From the NCBI GenBank assembly GCA_017860275.1, contig JAFNAQ010000001.1, positions 248,001 through 312,000 of the forward strand: a stretch of 64,000 nt of DNA, written 5' to 3'. Made by a program: the position numbers and the translations under genes. The stretch is from Bacteroidota bacterium. GTDB lineage: Bacteria; Bacteroidota; Bacteroidia; Bacteroidales; P3. Shown in pieces: positions 47,808 to 57,644 of the stretch (position 1 is the first letter of the stretch; each line of letters opens with the position of its first letter). Below the pieces are notes generated by a model. It was not told where the DNA came from and did not search any database. It worked only from the letters and a program-made list of their open reading frames with translations.

Positions 47808-49490
47808 ATGGCATTAGACGACAAAAAGATTATTTTTTCAATGGTAGGTGTTGGAAAGGTTTTCCCACCTAGTAAACAGGTTTTGAAGGATATTTATCTT
47901 TCATTTTATTATGGAGCTAAAATTGGTATTATTGGTCTTAACGGTTCTGGTAAATCAACTTTATTAAAGATTATCGCTGGGCTTGATCAATCTCATCAAG
48001 GAGAAGTACATTTCTCTCCTGGTTATAGCATTGGATATTTAGAACAAGAACCTAATCTTGACGATACAAAGACCGTTAAGGAAGTTGTAATGGAAGGAGT
48101 TAAGGAAGTTGCAGATATAATAGCAGAATATGAAGCCATAAATAATAAATTTGCTGAACCTATGTCTGACGATGAAATGAGTGCGCTTATTGAACGTCAA
48201 GGCGAGGTTATGGAGCTAATGGAACATCATGATGCTTGGAATTTAGACACTAAGCTCGAAAGAGCAATGGACGCTTTGCGTTGCCCTGAGGAAGATGCTA
48301 TTGTAAAAAATCTTTCTGGAGGTGAACGCCGCAGGGTTGCTCTTTGTAGGTTACTACTCCAAGAACCTGATATTTTATTATTAGATGAGCCTACCAACCA
48401 TTTAGATGCTGAGTCTATTGATTGGTTAGAACAACATTTGAAACAATATAAAGGAACGGTAATTGCCGTAACCCATGATAGATATTTCTTAGATAATGTT
48501 GCTGGTTGGATTCTTGAACTTGATCGTGGCGAGGGTATTCCTTGGGAAGGAAACTACACTTCTTGGCTTGAACAAAAGACCAAGAGAATGGAAATGGAAG
48601 AAAAGACAGAAAGCAAGAGAAGAAAGACACTTGAGAGAGAATTGGAATGGGTTAGAATGAGTCCTAAGGCTCGTCATGCTAAAGGTAAGGCTCGTCTTAA
48701 TGCCTATGACCAAATGATGTCTCAAGATACTAAGGAGACGGAAGATAAACTTGAAATATTTATCCCAAATGGTCCTCGTTTGGGTAATAAGGTTATTGAG
48801 GTTAATGAAGTTAGCAAGGGTTTTGGAAATAAAATCCTATTCGAAAATCTTAGTTTTTCTCTTCCACCAGCAGGTATTGTTGGGGTAATTGGACCTAATG
48901 GTGCTGGTAAGACTACTCTATTCAGAATGATTATGGGACTTCAACAACCCGATTCAGGAACCTTCGATGTTGGAGAGACTGTAAAGGTAGGTTATGTTGA
49001 CCAACAACATGAAGAAATAGATTCTGAAAAGTCTGTTTGGGAAGTTATATCTGGAGGAAATGAACAAATACAAATGGGAGGAAGAATGATTAATTCTCGT
49101 GCCTATGTTTCTCGTTTCAATTTTGCAGGCGTAGATCAAAACAAAAAAACTGGTGTACTTTCTGGAGGTGAAAGAAATCGTTTACATTTAGCTATGACCT
49201 TAAAATCTGAGGCAAATGTTCTTCTTCTTGATGAGCCTACAAATGATATTGACGTAAATACTCTTAGAGCCCTTGAGGAGGGTTTAGAAAACTTCGCTGG
49301 TTGTGCAGTAGTAATTTCTCACGACCGTTGGTTCTTAGATCGTATCGCTACTCATATAATTGCATTCGAAGGAAACTCCGAAGTCTACTTCTTCGAGGGT
49401 TCATACTCTGAATATGAAGACAGCCGCAAGAAACGTCTTGGAGATATTACACCTAAACGTCCAAGATACAGAAAGCTTATTGCCGACTAA
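47808..49490 (+). CDS. ettA: Energy-dependent translational throttle protein EttA
   Basis: The 560-aa ABC-F protein has two complete ABC domains: GLNGSGKSTLLKIIAG and LSGGERRRVALCRLLL with [15 protein letters not shown]; then GPNGAGKTTLFRMIMG and LSGGERNRLHLAM with [15 protein letters not shown]. EttA occupies the ribosomal E site and gates the first peptide bond by ATP/ADP ratio. The length and the arm-containing first domain fit EttA rather than other ABC-Fs. Confidence 0.93.
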   Translation: MALDDKKIIFSMVGVGKVFPPSKQVLKDIYLSFYYGAKIGIIGLNGSGKSTLLKIIAGLDQSHQGEVHFSPGYSIGYLEQEPNLDDTKTVKEVVMEGVKEVADIIAEYEAINNKFAEPMSDDEMSALIERQGEVMELMEHHDAWNLDTKLERAMDALRCPEEDAIVKNLSGGERRRVALCRLLLQEPDILLLDEPTNHLDAESIDWLEQHLKQYKGTVIAVTHDRYFLDNVAGWILELDRGEGIPWEGNYTSWLEQKTKRMEMEEKTESKRRKTLERELEWVRMSPKARHAKGKARLNAYDQMMSQDTKETEDKLEIFIPNGPRLGNKVIEVNEVSKGFGNKILFENLSFSLPPAGIVGVIGPNGAGKTTLFRMIMGLQQPDSGTFDVGETVKVGYVDQQHEEIDSEKSVWEVISGGNEQIQMGGRMINSRAYVSRFNFAGVDQNKKTGVLSGGERNRLHLAMTLKSEANVLLLDEPTNDIDVNTLRALEEGLENFAGCAVVISHDRWFLDRIATHIIAFEGNSEVYFFEGSYSEYEDSRKKRLGDITPKRPRYRKLIAD

Positions 49491-49518
49491 AATAGTAAAA
49501 AATATAAATTCAGGATTT

Positions 49519-49559
49519 AAGTCCTTAAGGTCTTCCAAGACTTTAGGGACTTATTTTTT
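49519..49559 (+). terminator. Terminator after ettA
   Basis: AAGTCCTTAAGGTCTT (49519-49534) pairs with AAGACTTTAGGGACTT (49537-49552) with a few G-U pairs, followed by ATTTTTTG. A strong intrinsic terminator. Confidence 0.8.
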
Positions 49560-49641
49560 GAATGTACAAATCCTATTATTTCCCAATTTCTTGATTTATA
49601 ATTTGATTCTCTATTGTTCTTGTGATTATATTTATATGGAT

Positions 49642-49674
49642 TTGTGGATATTACAAATATTTGCTGTATCTTTG
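49642..49674 (+). promoter_or_regulatory. Promoter of the DEAD-box helicase operon
   Basis: TTG (49642-49644), a 22-bp spacer and TATCTTTG (49667-49674) lie 27 bp before the ATG at 49702. Confidence 0.6.
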
Positions 49675-49701
49675 CAGATTATTCAAACAAATTATATTTA
49701 A

Positions 49702-51600
49702 ATGACATTTAAAGAATTGGGCATACGTCCAGAAATCCTAAGAGCCATAGAAGAACTTGGCTTCGAAAATGCAATGCCCGTTCAAGCAGAAACTTTACCA
49801 GTTTTATTGAACAACGACGTAAACTTAGTAGCTCTTGCACAGACTGGAACAGGCAAGACAGCAGCATTCGGTTTACCATTAATACAAAAAATAGATTACT
49901 CAAGCAGAGAAACAGAAGTTCTAATCCTTTGTCCTACTCGTGAACTTTGTATTCAAATTGCTAACGACTGCAAAAACTTCGCTAAATATGTTGATGGTTG
50001 CACTATACTACCTGTTTATGGTGGTGCTAGCATTGACGTTCAAATTCGTGCCTTAAAAAAAGGAGTAAAGATAGTAGTTGCTACTCCTGGTAGAATGAAT
50101 GACTTGATTAACAGAGGAAAGGTTAACTTTTCAAATATTAGATATGTTGTTTTAGATGAGGCTGATGAAATGTTGAACATGGGCTTCAAAGAAGATTTAG
50201 ATAAAATATTAAGCGAAACTCCTAGAGAAAAGAATACCTTATTATTCTCGGCTACTATGCCTAAGGAGGTTGAGGAAATTGCTCGAAATTATATGAGCGA
50301 TCCTGTTCGTATACAAATTGGTTCTAGAAATCAAGGTTCGGACAATGTTAAGCATTTCTATTATTTAGTTCATGCTAAAGATCGTTATCTTGCATTAAAA
50401 CGTATCGCAGACTATTATCCAGAAATATATGGTATTGTATTCTGTCGTACAAAACTTGAAACTCAAGAAGTTGCAGATATGTTGATTAGAGATGGTTATA
50501 GTGCAGATTCATTGCATGGTGACCTTTCTCAAGCACAAAGAGACCATGTTATGAATCGTTTCCGTACAAGAAATATACAAATGTTGGTTGCTACTGACGT
50601 TGCAGCTAGAGGTCTTGACGTAAATGATTTAACTCATGTTATTAATTATAATCTTCCTGATGAATTAGAACAATATGTTCACCGCTCTGGAAGAACAGGT
50701 AGAGCCGATAAATTAGGCATTTCTATCGCTATCCTTAACCTTAAGGAAAAGTATAAGATTAGAGATATTGAACGTCAAATTAAGAAAGAATTTTCTAAGG
50801 CTCAAATCCCTACTGGTGGTGAGGTATGTGAAAAGCAATTACTTAACATGATTGACAAAGTTGAGAATGTTGATGTAAACTACGTAGAGATTGAAAAATA
50901 TCTTCCTGAAATTTCAAAAAAACTTGAGTTATTGGATAAGGAAGAGTTAATAAGACGCTTCGTTTCTTTAGAATTTAATCGTTTTCTAGAATATTATCGT
51001 GGTGCTAGAGATCTTAATGTTATTGATGAAAGAAGAGAAAGAGAAGACAGAGGTGAAAGAGGTGAAAGAAGAAGCGATAGAGGCGATTCAAGAAGAGCTC
51101 CTAAGAGTGGAAACTTTGTTCGTCTTTTCGTAGGAATGGGACATAGAGATAGAGTTGTTCCTCAACGTATTATTGGAATGATCAACGACTATACTCAAGA
51201 TAGAGATATTGAAATTGGAAAGATCGATATTTTAGATAACTTCTCATACATTGAAGTTAACGCAGATAAGGCTCAAGTAATTATTGACGCTTTTGCAGAC
51301 AAAATGGTTAAAGGAAGACCTATTACTGTTGAGGTTGCTAATGCAAGAGCTGATGGTGATAGAGGTGGAGAAAGAAGTGATAGAGGCGGTAGAAGTAGTA
51401 GCCCAAGAAGAAGTGAAGGTGGACGTAGCTCTGGTGGATCTGATCGTAGAGGTGGCTCTGGTGGACGCAGCTCTGACAGAAGAAGCGAAGGTTCTAGAGG
51501 CTCTAGCGTTGGCGATAGAAGAAGAAGCGATAGCAGACCTTCATCTTCAGGTGGAGATAGAAGAAGAAGCAGTGGATCTTCAGATAGACGTAGAGATTAA
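49702..51600 (+). CDS. DEAD-box RNA helicase, DeaD-like, with Arg/Ser/Gly tail
   Basis: The 632-aa ATP-dependent RNA helicase has a Q motif (FENAMPVQAETLP), AQTGTGKTAAFG, VLDEADEML, FSATMP and HRSGRTGRA. Residues about 465-545 (NFVRLFVGMGHRDRVVPQRI) are a DbpA/CsdA-type RNA-binding domain. The last 85 residues are low-complexity Arg/Ser/Gly, typical for RNA contact or condensate formation. Cold-shock RNA unwinding or ribosome assembly is likely. It heads a run with rpe, cpsB-like, purB and an ABC exporter. Confidence 0.93.
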   Translation: MTFKELGIRPEILRAIEELGFENAMPVQAETLPVLLNNDVNLVALAQTGTGKTAAFGLPLIQKIDYSSRETEVLILCPTRELCIQIANDCKNFAKYVDGCTILPVYGGASIDVQIRALKKGVKIVVATPGRMNDLINRGKVNFSNIRYVVLDEADEMLNMGFKEDLDKILSETPREKNTLLFSATMPKEVEEIARNYMSDPVRIQIGSRNQGSDNVKHFYYLVHAKDRYLALKRIADYYPEIYGIVFCRTKLETQEVADMLIRDGYSADSLHGDLSQAQRDHVMNRFRTRNIQMLVATDVAARGLDVNDLTHVINYNLPDELEQYVHRSGRTGRADKLGISIAILNLKEKYKIRDIERQIKKEFSKAQIPTGGEVCEKQLLNMIDKVENVDVNYVEIEKYLPEISKKLELLDKEELIRRFVSLEFNRFLEYYRGARDLNVIDERREREDRGERGERRSDRGDSRRAPKSGNFVRLFVGMGHRDRVVPQRIIGMINDYTQDRDIEIGKIDILDNFSYIEVNADKAQVIIDAFADKMVKGRPITVEVANARADGDRGGERSDRGGRSSSPRRSEGGRSSGGSDRRGGSGGRSSDRRSEGSRGSSVGDRRRSDSRPSSSGGDRRRSSGSSDRRRD

Positions 51601-51625
51601 TCAAGAAAACAAGTTTTAAACAATT

Positions 51626-52267
51626 ATGATTTTAGCACCATCATTATTATCTGCTAACTTTGGCAATTTGGAAAAAGACATCAATATGATTAATGAAAGC
51701 CAAGCAGATTGGTTTCATATAGATGTAATGGACGGAGTGTTTGTACCTAATATTAGTTTCGGACAACCAGTCATTAAATTCATTAAAAAACTTGCTAAGA
51801 AACCCTTAGATGTTCATTTAATGATTGTTGATCCAGATAGATATTTTGAGGATTTCAAAAATGCAGGTGCCGATTTAATAACTGTTCATTATGAAGCGTG
51901 TACTCATCTACATCGCTCAATTTCTTCAATAAAACAATATGGAATGAAGGCTGGAGTGGTTCTAAACCCCCATACCCCCATTTCTGTTTTAGAGGATATA
52001 ATAGTAGAATGTGATTTAGTCCTTTTAATGAGTGTAAACCCAGGATTTGGAGGACAATCATTTATCGAAAACACATACAACAAAATCAAACAACTTAAGG
52101 AATTAATCATTAGAAAGAATCCAAGTTGTTTGATTGAAGTTGATGGTGGAGTTAGCATAAACAATTACAAAAAACTTATTCAAGCAGGTGCTGATGCACT
52201 AGTTGCTGGAAATGCAGTTTTCGCAAGTGAAAACCCAATTGATACTATTGCCAAATTTAAAGAATAA
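51626..52267 (+). CDS. rpe: Ribulose-phosphate 3-epimerase
   Basis: The 213-aa TIM-barrel enzyme interconverts ribulose 5-phosphate and xylulose 5-phosphate. Motifs: LAPSLLSANFGNL, WFHIDVMDGVFVPNISFG, DVHLMI, VNPGFGGQSFI and EVDGGVS. Complete and of normal length. The next gene starts 5 bp after it. Confidence 0.96.
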   Translation: MILAPSLLSANFGNLEKDINMINESQADWFHIDVMDGVFVPNISFGQPVIKFIKKLAKKPLDVHLMIVDPDRYFEDFKNAGADLITVHYEACTHLHRSISSIKQYGMKAGVVLNPHTPISVLEDIIVECDLVLLMSVNPGFGGQSFIENTYNKIKQLKELIIRKNPSCLIEVDGGVSINNYKKLIQAGADALVAGNAVFASENPIDTIAKFKE

Positions 52268-52272
52268 TCGTA

Positions 52273-53016
52273 ATGGGCTTATTCGATTTTTTATCATCAA
52301 AGACTAAACCCTTAAAAGAGGATATTGATTTAAGTATTTTAGGCACAGATATTCATTCCCATTTGATTCCTTGTGTTGACGATGGATCTCAATCTATGCA
52401 AGAGAGTATCTCCTTACTTAGACAATTAGCCGACCTTGGTTACAAAAAAGTAATCACTACACCCCATCTATTTGAAAATAGCTTTCCTGAGGGTATTGAA
52501 ATTTTAGACGAAAAAGTTCTAGACCTTAGAAACGAGGCGAAGAATAATGGGATAAACATTGAGATTGAAGTAGGATGCGAACTCCTATTAGACGATGATA
52601 TCAAAGGTAGAATCAAGAACAAACAAATAAAATCCTTTGGGGATAATAATATACTTTTTGAGATTCCAATGAGTACCCAAGTTAATGGGTTAGAGAATTG
52701 GCTTTTCGATCTCCAATTAGAAAAATACAACCTAATTATTGCTCATCCTGAGAGATACCTATACTACTCCGAAAAAAAATTTACTGAACTAAAAGATAGA
52801 GGAATCTTATTTCAACTGAATATGATTTCCCTTTCTGGCTATTATGGTAAAGAAGTTCAAACAAGGGCTGAGTGGATGGTTGAGAGTAATCTTATTGACT
52901 TAGTCGGCTCTGACTGTCATGGTCAAAGACATATTGATGCTCTTAAACGCACTCTTAGAAATCCTTATCTTAAAAAACTTATTGACTCAGGTCTTTTACA
53001 GAATAATAAATTATAG
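52273..53016 (+). CDS. CpsB/YwqE-like PHP tyrosine phosphatase
   Basis: The 247-aa protein has the PHP metal motifs TDIHSHLIPCVDDGS, ITTPHL, IIAHPERY and LVGSDCHGQRH. Family members dephosphorylate tyrosine kinases that control capsule or exopolysaccharide export. No kinase or capsule locus is in the window, although the ABC exporter and a small tyrosine phosphatase are within 5 kb. Confidence 0.9.
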   Translation: MGLFDFLSSKTKPLKEDIDLSILGTDIHSHLIPCVDDGSQSMQESISLLRQLADLGYKKVITTPHLFENSFPEGIEILDEKVLDLRNEAKNNGINIEIEVGCELLLDDDIKGRIKNKQIKSFGDNNILFEIPMSTQVNGLENWLFDLQLEKYNLIIAHPERYLYYSEKKFTELKDRGILFQLNMISLSGYYGKEVQTRAEWMVESNLIDLVGSDCHGQRHIDALKRTLRNPYLKKLIDSGLLQNNKL

Positions 53017-53019
53017 ACT

Positions 53020-54363
53020 ATGAATGAATTAAATGCAATTTCGCCTATTGACGGCAGATATAGAAAACAAGTTGAAGTACTAGCTGATTATTTTTCTGAA
53101 TCGGCTTTAATTAAATATAGAACACAAGTTGAGATTGAATATTTTATTGCTCTATGTGAGCTTGGTATTCCTCAACTAAAGAATTTCGACAAAAAAAACT
53201 TTGAAACAATTAGAGATATTTACCGCAATTTCTCCGAAAAAGAAGCTCTTGAGGTAAAGGAAATTGAGAAAACAACTAACCATGATGTTAAGGCTGTAGA
53301 ATATCTTATCAAACGTCGTTTTGACTCTCTTGGGTTACAAGAATGGAAGGAGTTTATCCATTTTGGGTTAACTTCACAAGATATAAATAATACTTCAGTC
53401 CCTTTAAGTATAAAGGATTGTCACGAAAACACTTACCTTACTCTTTTAAATGACGTTTTAGAATTATTAGACCAAAAGGCTAATGATTGGAAGAATATTC
53501 CTATGCTTGCTCATACTCACGGACAACCTGCCTCTCCTACCTTATTAGGAAAAGAACTAAAAGTTTTCGTTTATCGTCTTGAGCAACAATTGTCTTATTT
53601 TGCTTTTATTCCATTTGGTGCTAAATTTGGTGGAGCAACAGGAAACTTCAACGCTCATAAAATAGCCTTCCCTGAATATAATTGGGTTCGTTTTGCAAAT
53701 AACTTCTGTGATACTCTTGGTCTAGAAAGACAATTATATACTACTCAAATTGAGAATTATGATAATATGTCGGCTTACTTCGATGCAATAAAGAGAATAA
53801 ATATTATCCTAATAGATTTTTGCCGTGATATGTGGGCATATGTTTCTATGGAATATTTCAAACAAAGAATTAAAGAAGGAGAAGTTGGTTCTTCAGCAAT
53901 GCCACACAAGGTAAACCCTATTGACTTTGAAAATGCAGAGGGAAACCTTGGAATGGCTAACGCAATTTTCGAACACCTTTCAATGAAATTACCAATCTCT
54001 CGTCTTCAAAGAGACCTTACTGACTCAACTGTTACTCGAAATATTGGAGTTCCGATGGCTCATACAATTATTGCACTTAATTCTATTCTTAAGGGAATGA
54101 ATAAATTATTGCTTAACCAAGAAGCCCTAGAAAGAGATCTTGAAAATAATTGGGCTGTTGTTGCTGAGGCACTTCAAACAATATTGAGAAGTATCGATTA
54201 TCCTAATCCTTACGAAACCTTAAAGGCTCTAACAAGAACAAACACAAAAGTAAATGCTCAAACAATTTCTGAATTTGTTGATGGATTAGATGTTTCCGAA
54301 GAAATAAAACAAAGAATGAAAGCCGTTACTCCTCAAAACTATGTTGGAGTTTATGGAGAGTAA
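53020..54363 (+). CDS. purB: Adenylosuccinate lyase
   Basis: The 447-aa enzyme cleaves SAICAR and adenylosuccinate in purine synthesis. It starts with LNAISPIDGRYRKQVEVL; TSQDINNTSVPLS, HTHGQPASPT and the SSAMPHKVNPIDFENAEGN signature are present. It begins 3 bp after the phosphatase gene and overlaps the ABC exporter by 11 bp. Confidence 0.96.
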   Translation: MNELNAISPIDGRYRKQVEVLADYFSESALIKYRTQVEIEYFIALCELGIPQLKNFDKKNFETIRDIYRNFSEKEALEVKEIEKTTNHDVKAVEYLIKRRFDSLGLQEWKEFIHFGLTSQDINNTSVPLSIKDCHENTYLTLLNDVLELLDQKANDWKNIPMLAHTHGQPASPTLLGKELKVFVYRLEQQLSYFAFIPFGAKFGGATGNFNAHKIAFPEYNWVRFANNFCDTLGLERQLYTTQIENYDNMSAYFDAIKRINIILIDFCRDMWAYVSMEYFKQRIKEGEVGSSAMPHKVNPIDFENAEGNLGMANAIFEHLSMKLPISRLQRDLTDSTVTRNIGVPMAHTIIALNSILKGMNKLLLNQEALERDLENNWAVVAEALQTILRSIDYPNPYETLKALTRTNTKVNAQTISEFVDGLDVSEEIKQRMKAVTPQNYVGVYGE

Positions 54364-56164
54364 AAGTTTTACATTTCATTTTATAAAACCATATATAGGC
54401 AACCTAATATTATTTCTGATATTAGGTTGCCTTAGTGCTATATTATCTATTTCTTCTATTCTGTCTGCATCAAATTTTCTTCAAATTCTTTTCGGAGAAA
54501 GCATGAGTTCAGTTCCAATTTCTAACCCATCATTTATCGACAATATATTATCAAAAGTATATTCTTCGGTAATTGTTTATGGGAAACAAAATGCCTTATA
54601 TATATTTGGAGGATTAATTTTCTGCATCTACTTATTTAAGGACATTTTCACCTATCTAAGCTCTTATGTTATTGCCTCAACAAGAACAAGAATAATTCGC
54701 AATATTCGCAACACCCTTTTTCAAAAATACCTTTCTCTACCTCTGTCTTATATGAATTCTCACCGTAAGGGTGATTTAATCTCTCGTATAAGTAATGATA
54801 TTATTGAATATGATGAGAATGTTCTTAAATCACTTCAAAGCATAATAATTGGAGTAATAACTGTTATTCTTTACCTTATTATACTTTTTTATATAGATGC
54901 TAAACTAACCTCAACTGTTTTGATAATGTTTCCTATTGTTGGAGGATTGGTTTCATTTATTAGTCGTAGACTTAGGTCTAGCTCTAAACATCTTCAACAA
55001 AAGAGTTCAAATATCATTTCAATGATTGAAGAAACAATATCTGGACTAAGAATAATAAAATCTCATACAGCAATTGAGCTTGTAAATAATCGTTTTAGAA
55101 ACTATAATAGTTCCTTTACTCGGCTTAGGAATTCAATATATAGAAGGGTTGACCTTGCCTCTCCTGTAAGTGAATTCTTCGGAAATGTAATGATAATCTC
55201 ATTACTCTTAATTGGAAGTAGCAGTGTAATATCATCATCCCCTACCCTTAGCCCTGAACTATTTATTGCTTACCTAATTCTATTTGCCCTAATCATTAAG
55301 CCAGCAAAAGACATTCCTACTTCTTTATTCAATTTCAAGAAAGGAAGAGCATCTGTTGATAGATTAGTAGAGATATTAAATGTAGAGAATAATATTAATG
55401 AGCCTTATGAAGGGTCAAAACATGATATTAATCTAAAAAAGGGTATCCTTTACAAGGATGTTTGTTTTTCATATAAGGAGGGTATTGATGTTCTTAAGAA
55501 TATTAATCTATTCTTTGAAAAAGGAAAGACAACTGCCATTGTTGGTTCTTCAGGTAGTGGGAAGAGTACAATTATAGACCTTATTCCAAAGTTCTATCAG
55601 CCAAAAAGTGGAGATATATTCTTTGATGATACAAATATTAAAGATTTAAATTCAACGGATATTAGAGAAAAGATTGCTATTGTTACCCAAGACACAATAT
55701 TATTCAATGATACTATATTCAATAATATAACCTTTGGTAATAGCAAATACACAATGGAGCAAGTAATTGAAGCTGCAAAGATTGCATCTGCCGATGAATT
55801 TATTTCTGTGCTGCCTGATGGTTACAATACTATTATTGGAGATAGAGGTTCTACCCTTTCGGGAGGACAACGTCAAAGACTTAGTATTGCAAGAGCCGTT
55901 CTGAGAAATGCAGAAATACTTATCCTTGACGAGGCAACATCTGCCTTAGACACAACAAACGAGAAACTTGTTCAAGACGCAATATCGAATATTACCCTTG
56001 GAAGAACCTCAATAATTATTGCACATCGCCTTTCTACAATAGTGAATGCCGATAAAATAATAGTTATGGATAATGGAGAGATAAAAGAAGAAGGTACCCA
56101 TCAAGAACTTCTATCCCAAGGAGGAATCTACACCAAGCTATGTTCAATGCAATCCCTTGCATAA
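54353..56164 (+). CDS. MsbA-like ABC exporter
   Basis: From the ATG at 54353 the protein has 603 aa; an ATG four codons earlier is possible. It is a fused half-transporter: six N-terminal transmembrane helices (about 15-310), then an ATPase domain with VGSSGSGKSTIIDL, VTQDTILFNDTI, LSGGQRQRLSIARAVL and LILDEATSALD. Such proteins flip lipid A or other lipids, or export drugs; MsbA-like is the best general fit. It is the last gene of the run, ending before the terminator at 56210. Confidence 0.9.
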   Translation: MESKSFTFHFIKPYIGNLILFLILGCLSAILSISSILSASNFLQILFGESMSSVPISNPSFIDNILSKVYSSVIVYGKQNALYIFGGLIFCIYLFKDIFTYLSSYVIASTRTRIIRNIRNTLFQKYLSLPLSYMNSHRKGDLISRISNDIIEYDENVLKSLQSIIIGVITVILYLIILFYIDAKLTSTVLIMFPIVGGLVSFISRRLRSSSKHLQQKSSNIISMIEETISGLRIIKSHTAIELVNNRFRNYNSSFTRLRNSIYRRVDLASPVSEFFGNVMIISLLLIGSSSVISSSPTLSPELFIAYLILFALIIKPAKDIPTSLFNFKKGRASVDRLVEILNVENNINEPYEGSKHDINLKKGILYKDVCFSYKEGIDVLKNINLFFEKGKTTAIVGSSGSGKSTIIDLIPKFYQPKSGDIFFDDTNIKDLNSTDIREKIAIVTQDTILFNDTIFNNITFGNSKYTMEQVIEAAKIASADEFISVLPDGYNTIIGDRGSTLSGGQRQRLSIARAVLRNAEILILDEATSALDTTNEKLVQDAISNITLGRTSIIIAHRLSTIVNADKIIVMDNGEIKEEGTHQELLSQGGIYTKLCSMQSLA

Positions 56165-56209
56165 AAATTAAAAACAAGCAATAAACCCAAATTTTTATTC
56201 CATATACAT

Positions 56210-56253
56210 AAAACTTTCTCAGAGAAAAATAAAATTATCTCTGAGAAAGTTTT
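56210..56253. terminator. Bidirectional terminator
   Basis: A perfect 16-bp stem, AAAACTTTCTCAGAGA (56210-56225) with its complement (56238-56253), has A and T runs on both sides. It separates the convergent exporter and GldM-C genes. Its CTTTCTCAGAGA core also occurs in the palindromes at 9335-9370. Confidence 0.8.
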
Positions 56254-56291
56254 AAAGATATGGAGTATAATGTTCAAACAAAAAAAAGAAT

Positions 56292-57035
56292 CTATTTAAT
56301 TGTGTAAATGATTGCAGGATTTGAAACTTGCTTTTCACCATCAGGTCCATTTACTCTTATTGCTTCGATAACAAACTTCTCTCCTTTCTTTAGGGATTTT
56401 ATTTTTTCAATCATCTCCTTTGTGAATCTCTCATCTTTTGAAATCAGTGGAGCCTGATCTTTATCGGAAAGGGAAGCCATCATAAAATAAATGACTTTAT
56501 ATTTCACAGGAAAGTCAAAATCTTCAACTTCTACGTTGACAAATGGCTTTTTCAATAATGTTTCTTTATCTATTAATCCTCCATCATTATTATTAATATC
56601 TGCACTAACCTTAGGAATATCTTTTACCCTAAATGAAGTTTGATTTAAATAAACATTTTTACCATTTATTTTTGCATAGACATAGATATCAATAATATTA
56701 TTTTCGTCTTGTACAACAGTATCCTTTTGAATAATTGTTCCATCTTTAAGCGTAACATCCATTGTCAAAGGTAGCTCATAAGAACCATATTCAACATTAA
56801 GGATATAGTCTGCCTCTCCAATTTTTGTCAATTTAGCCTTTCCTCTAGTAACTTCTGCATAGATTTTATCATCCGAAATACCTGGGCAGGCAATCGAGAT
56901 AGGATTATCCATTCCTCTGTAGAGAATATTCATATTTGTAGACGCAACAACGATTTTTGTTTCTTTTTTTGTTTGCGCAATAAGACCTAAGCTAACAAAG
57001 CATAGCGTAAATGCTATAAAACTGAATCTTTTCAT
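56292..57035 (-). CDS. Stand-alone GldM/PorM C-terminal domain protein
   Basis: The 247-aa protein has a signal peptide (FSFIAFTLCFVSLGLIA) followed by sequence typical of the periplasmic part of GldM/PorM: NMNILYRGMDNPISIACPG (D3-like start), then TSFRVKDIPKVSADINN and VEVEDFDFPVKYKVIYF, ending with IRVNGPDGEKQVSNPAIIYTIK. Full PorM is about twice as long, has an N-terminal transmembrane helix and works in the T9SS/gliding motor. This protein lacks that helix and is exported freely, so it may be a specialised partner or competitor of the main PorM. No other T9SS core genes are nearby. Confidence 0.8.
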   Translation of the reverse strand: MKRFSFIAFTLCFVSLGLIAQTKKETKIVVASTNMNILYRGMDNPISIACPGISDDKIYAEVTRGKAKLTKIGEADYILNVEYGSYELPLTMDVTLKDGTIIQKDTVVQDENNIIDIYVYAKINGKNVYLNQTSFRVKDIPKVSADINNNDGGLIDKETLLKKPFVNVEVEDFDFPVKYKVIYFMMASLSDKDQAPLISKDERFTKEMIEKIKSLKKGEKFVIEAIRVNGPDGEKQVSNPAIIYTIK

Positions 57036-57130
57036 ATTAGAAACTATTTATTGGTTTAATCCTTCAAAAGTAGGAAATATTTTTGAATAGGGGCATATTA
57101 ATTTAATATATTTTATTTTGCTTAATGCAT

Positions 57131-57166
57131 TTGCTATTTCAGTTTTATAGAAAAAATGTATCTTTG
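57131..57166 (+). promoter_or_regulatory. Promoter of the phosphatase-transketolase operon
   Basis: TATCTTTG (57159-57166) lies only 4 bp before the ATG at 57171, so the mRNA may be nearly leaderless. TTG at 57131-57133 is 25 bp upstream, longer than usual. Confidence 0.45.
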
Positions 57167-57170
57167 TCTT

Positions 57171-57644
57171 ATGAAAAAGGTGATATTTATTTGTATGGGG
57201 AATATTTGCAGGAGTCCTGCTGCTGAGGGGGTGATGCAAAAGATTGTTGATGAAAGGGGTTTGAGTAAAGATTTCTTTCTTGACTCGGCAGGAACAATTG
57301 GTTATCACGAAGGCGAAAGGGCTGATGCAAGGATGAGGAAGGCAGCAAAAGGTAGAGGTTATGAGCTTACTTCTATCTCAAGACCTCTTAAGGCAAAGGA
57401 TTACGAACAGTTTGATTTGCTTATTGTGATGGACGATGATAACTACGAAACAGTTATCTCTCGTTCTCCTAACAAAGAATTAAACCATAAGGTAAAATAT
57501 ATGTGCGAGTTCTGCACAAAACATAAAGACAAAATAGTTCCTGACCCTTATTTTGGAGGAGAACAAGGATTTGAATATGTCCTAGACTTGTTGGAGGATT
57601 CTTGCGAAGGTTTACTAAACAAAATAATTGAAGATAATATATGA
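57171..57644 (+). CDS. Low-molecular-weight protein-tyrosine phosphatase
   Basis: From ATG 57171, 157 aa. The catalytic P-loop is CMGNICRSPAAEG at the very start, and the general acid region is DPYFGG near residue 128. Bacterial members (Wzb/Etp-like) dephosphorylate kinases of polysaccharide export, or act more broadly. Five extra codons upstream are possible, but the catalytic loop position argues for this start. Overlaps the next gene by 4 bp. Confidence 0.92.
   Translation: MKKVIFICMGNICRSPAAEGVMQKIVDERGLSKDFFLDSAGTIGYHEGERADARMRKAAKGRGYELTSISRPLKAKDYEQFDLLIVMDDDNYETVISRSPNKELNHKVKYMCEFCTKHKDKIVPDPYFGGEQGFEYVLDLLEDSCEGLLNKIIEDNI

Noticed and set aside
49360-49701. 113-codon ORF overlapping the end of ettA
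   Set aside because: It runs in another frame of ettA and through the terminator at 49519-49552.
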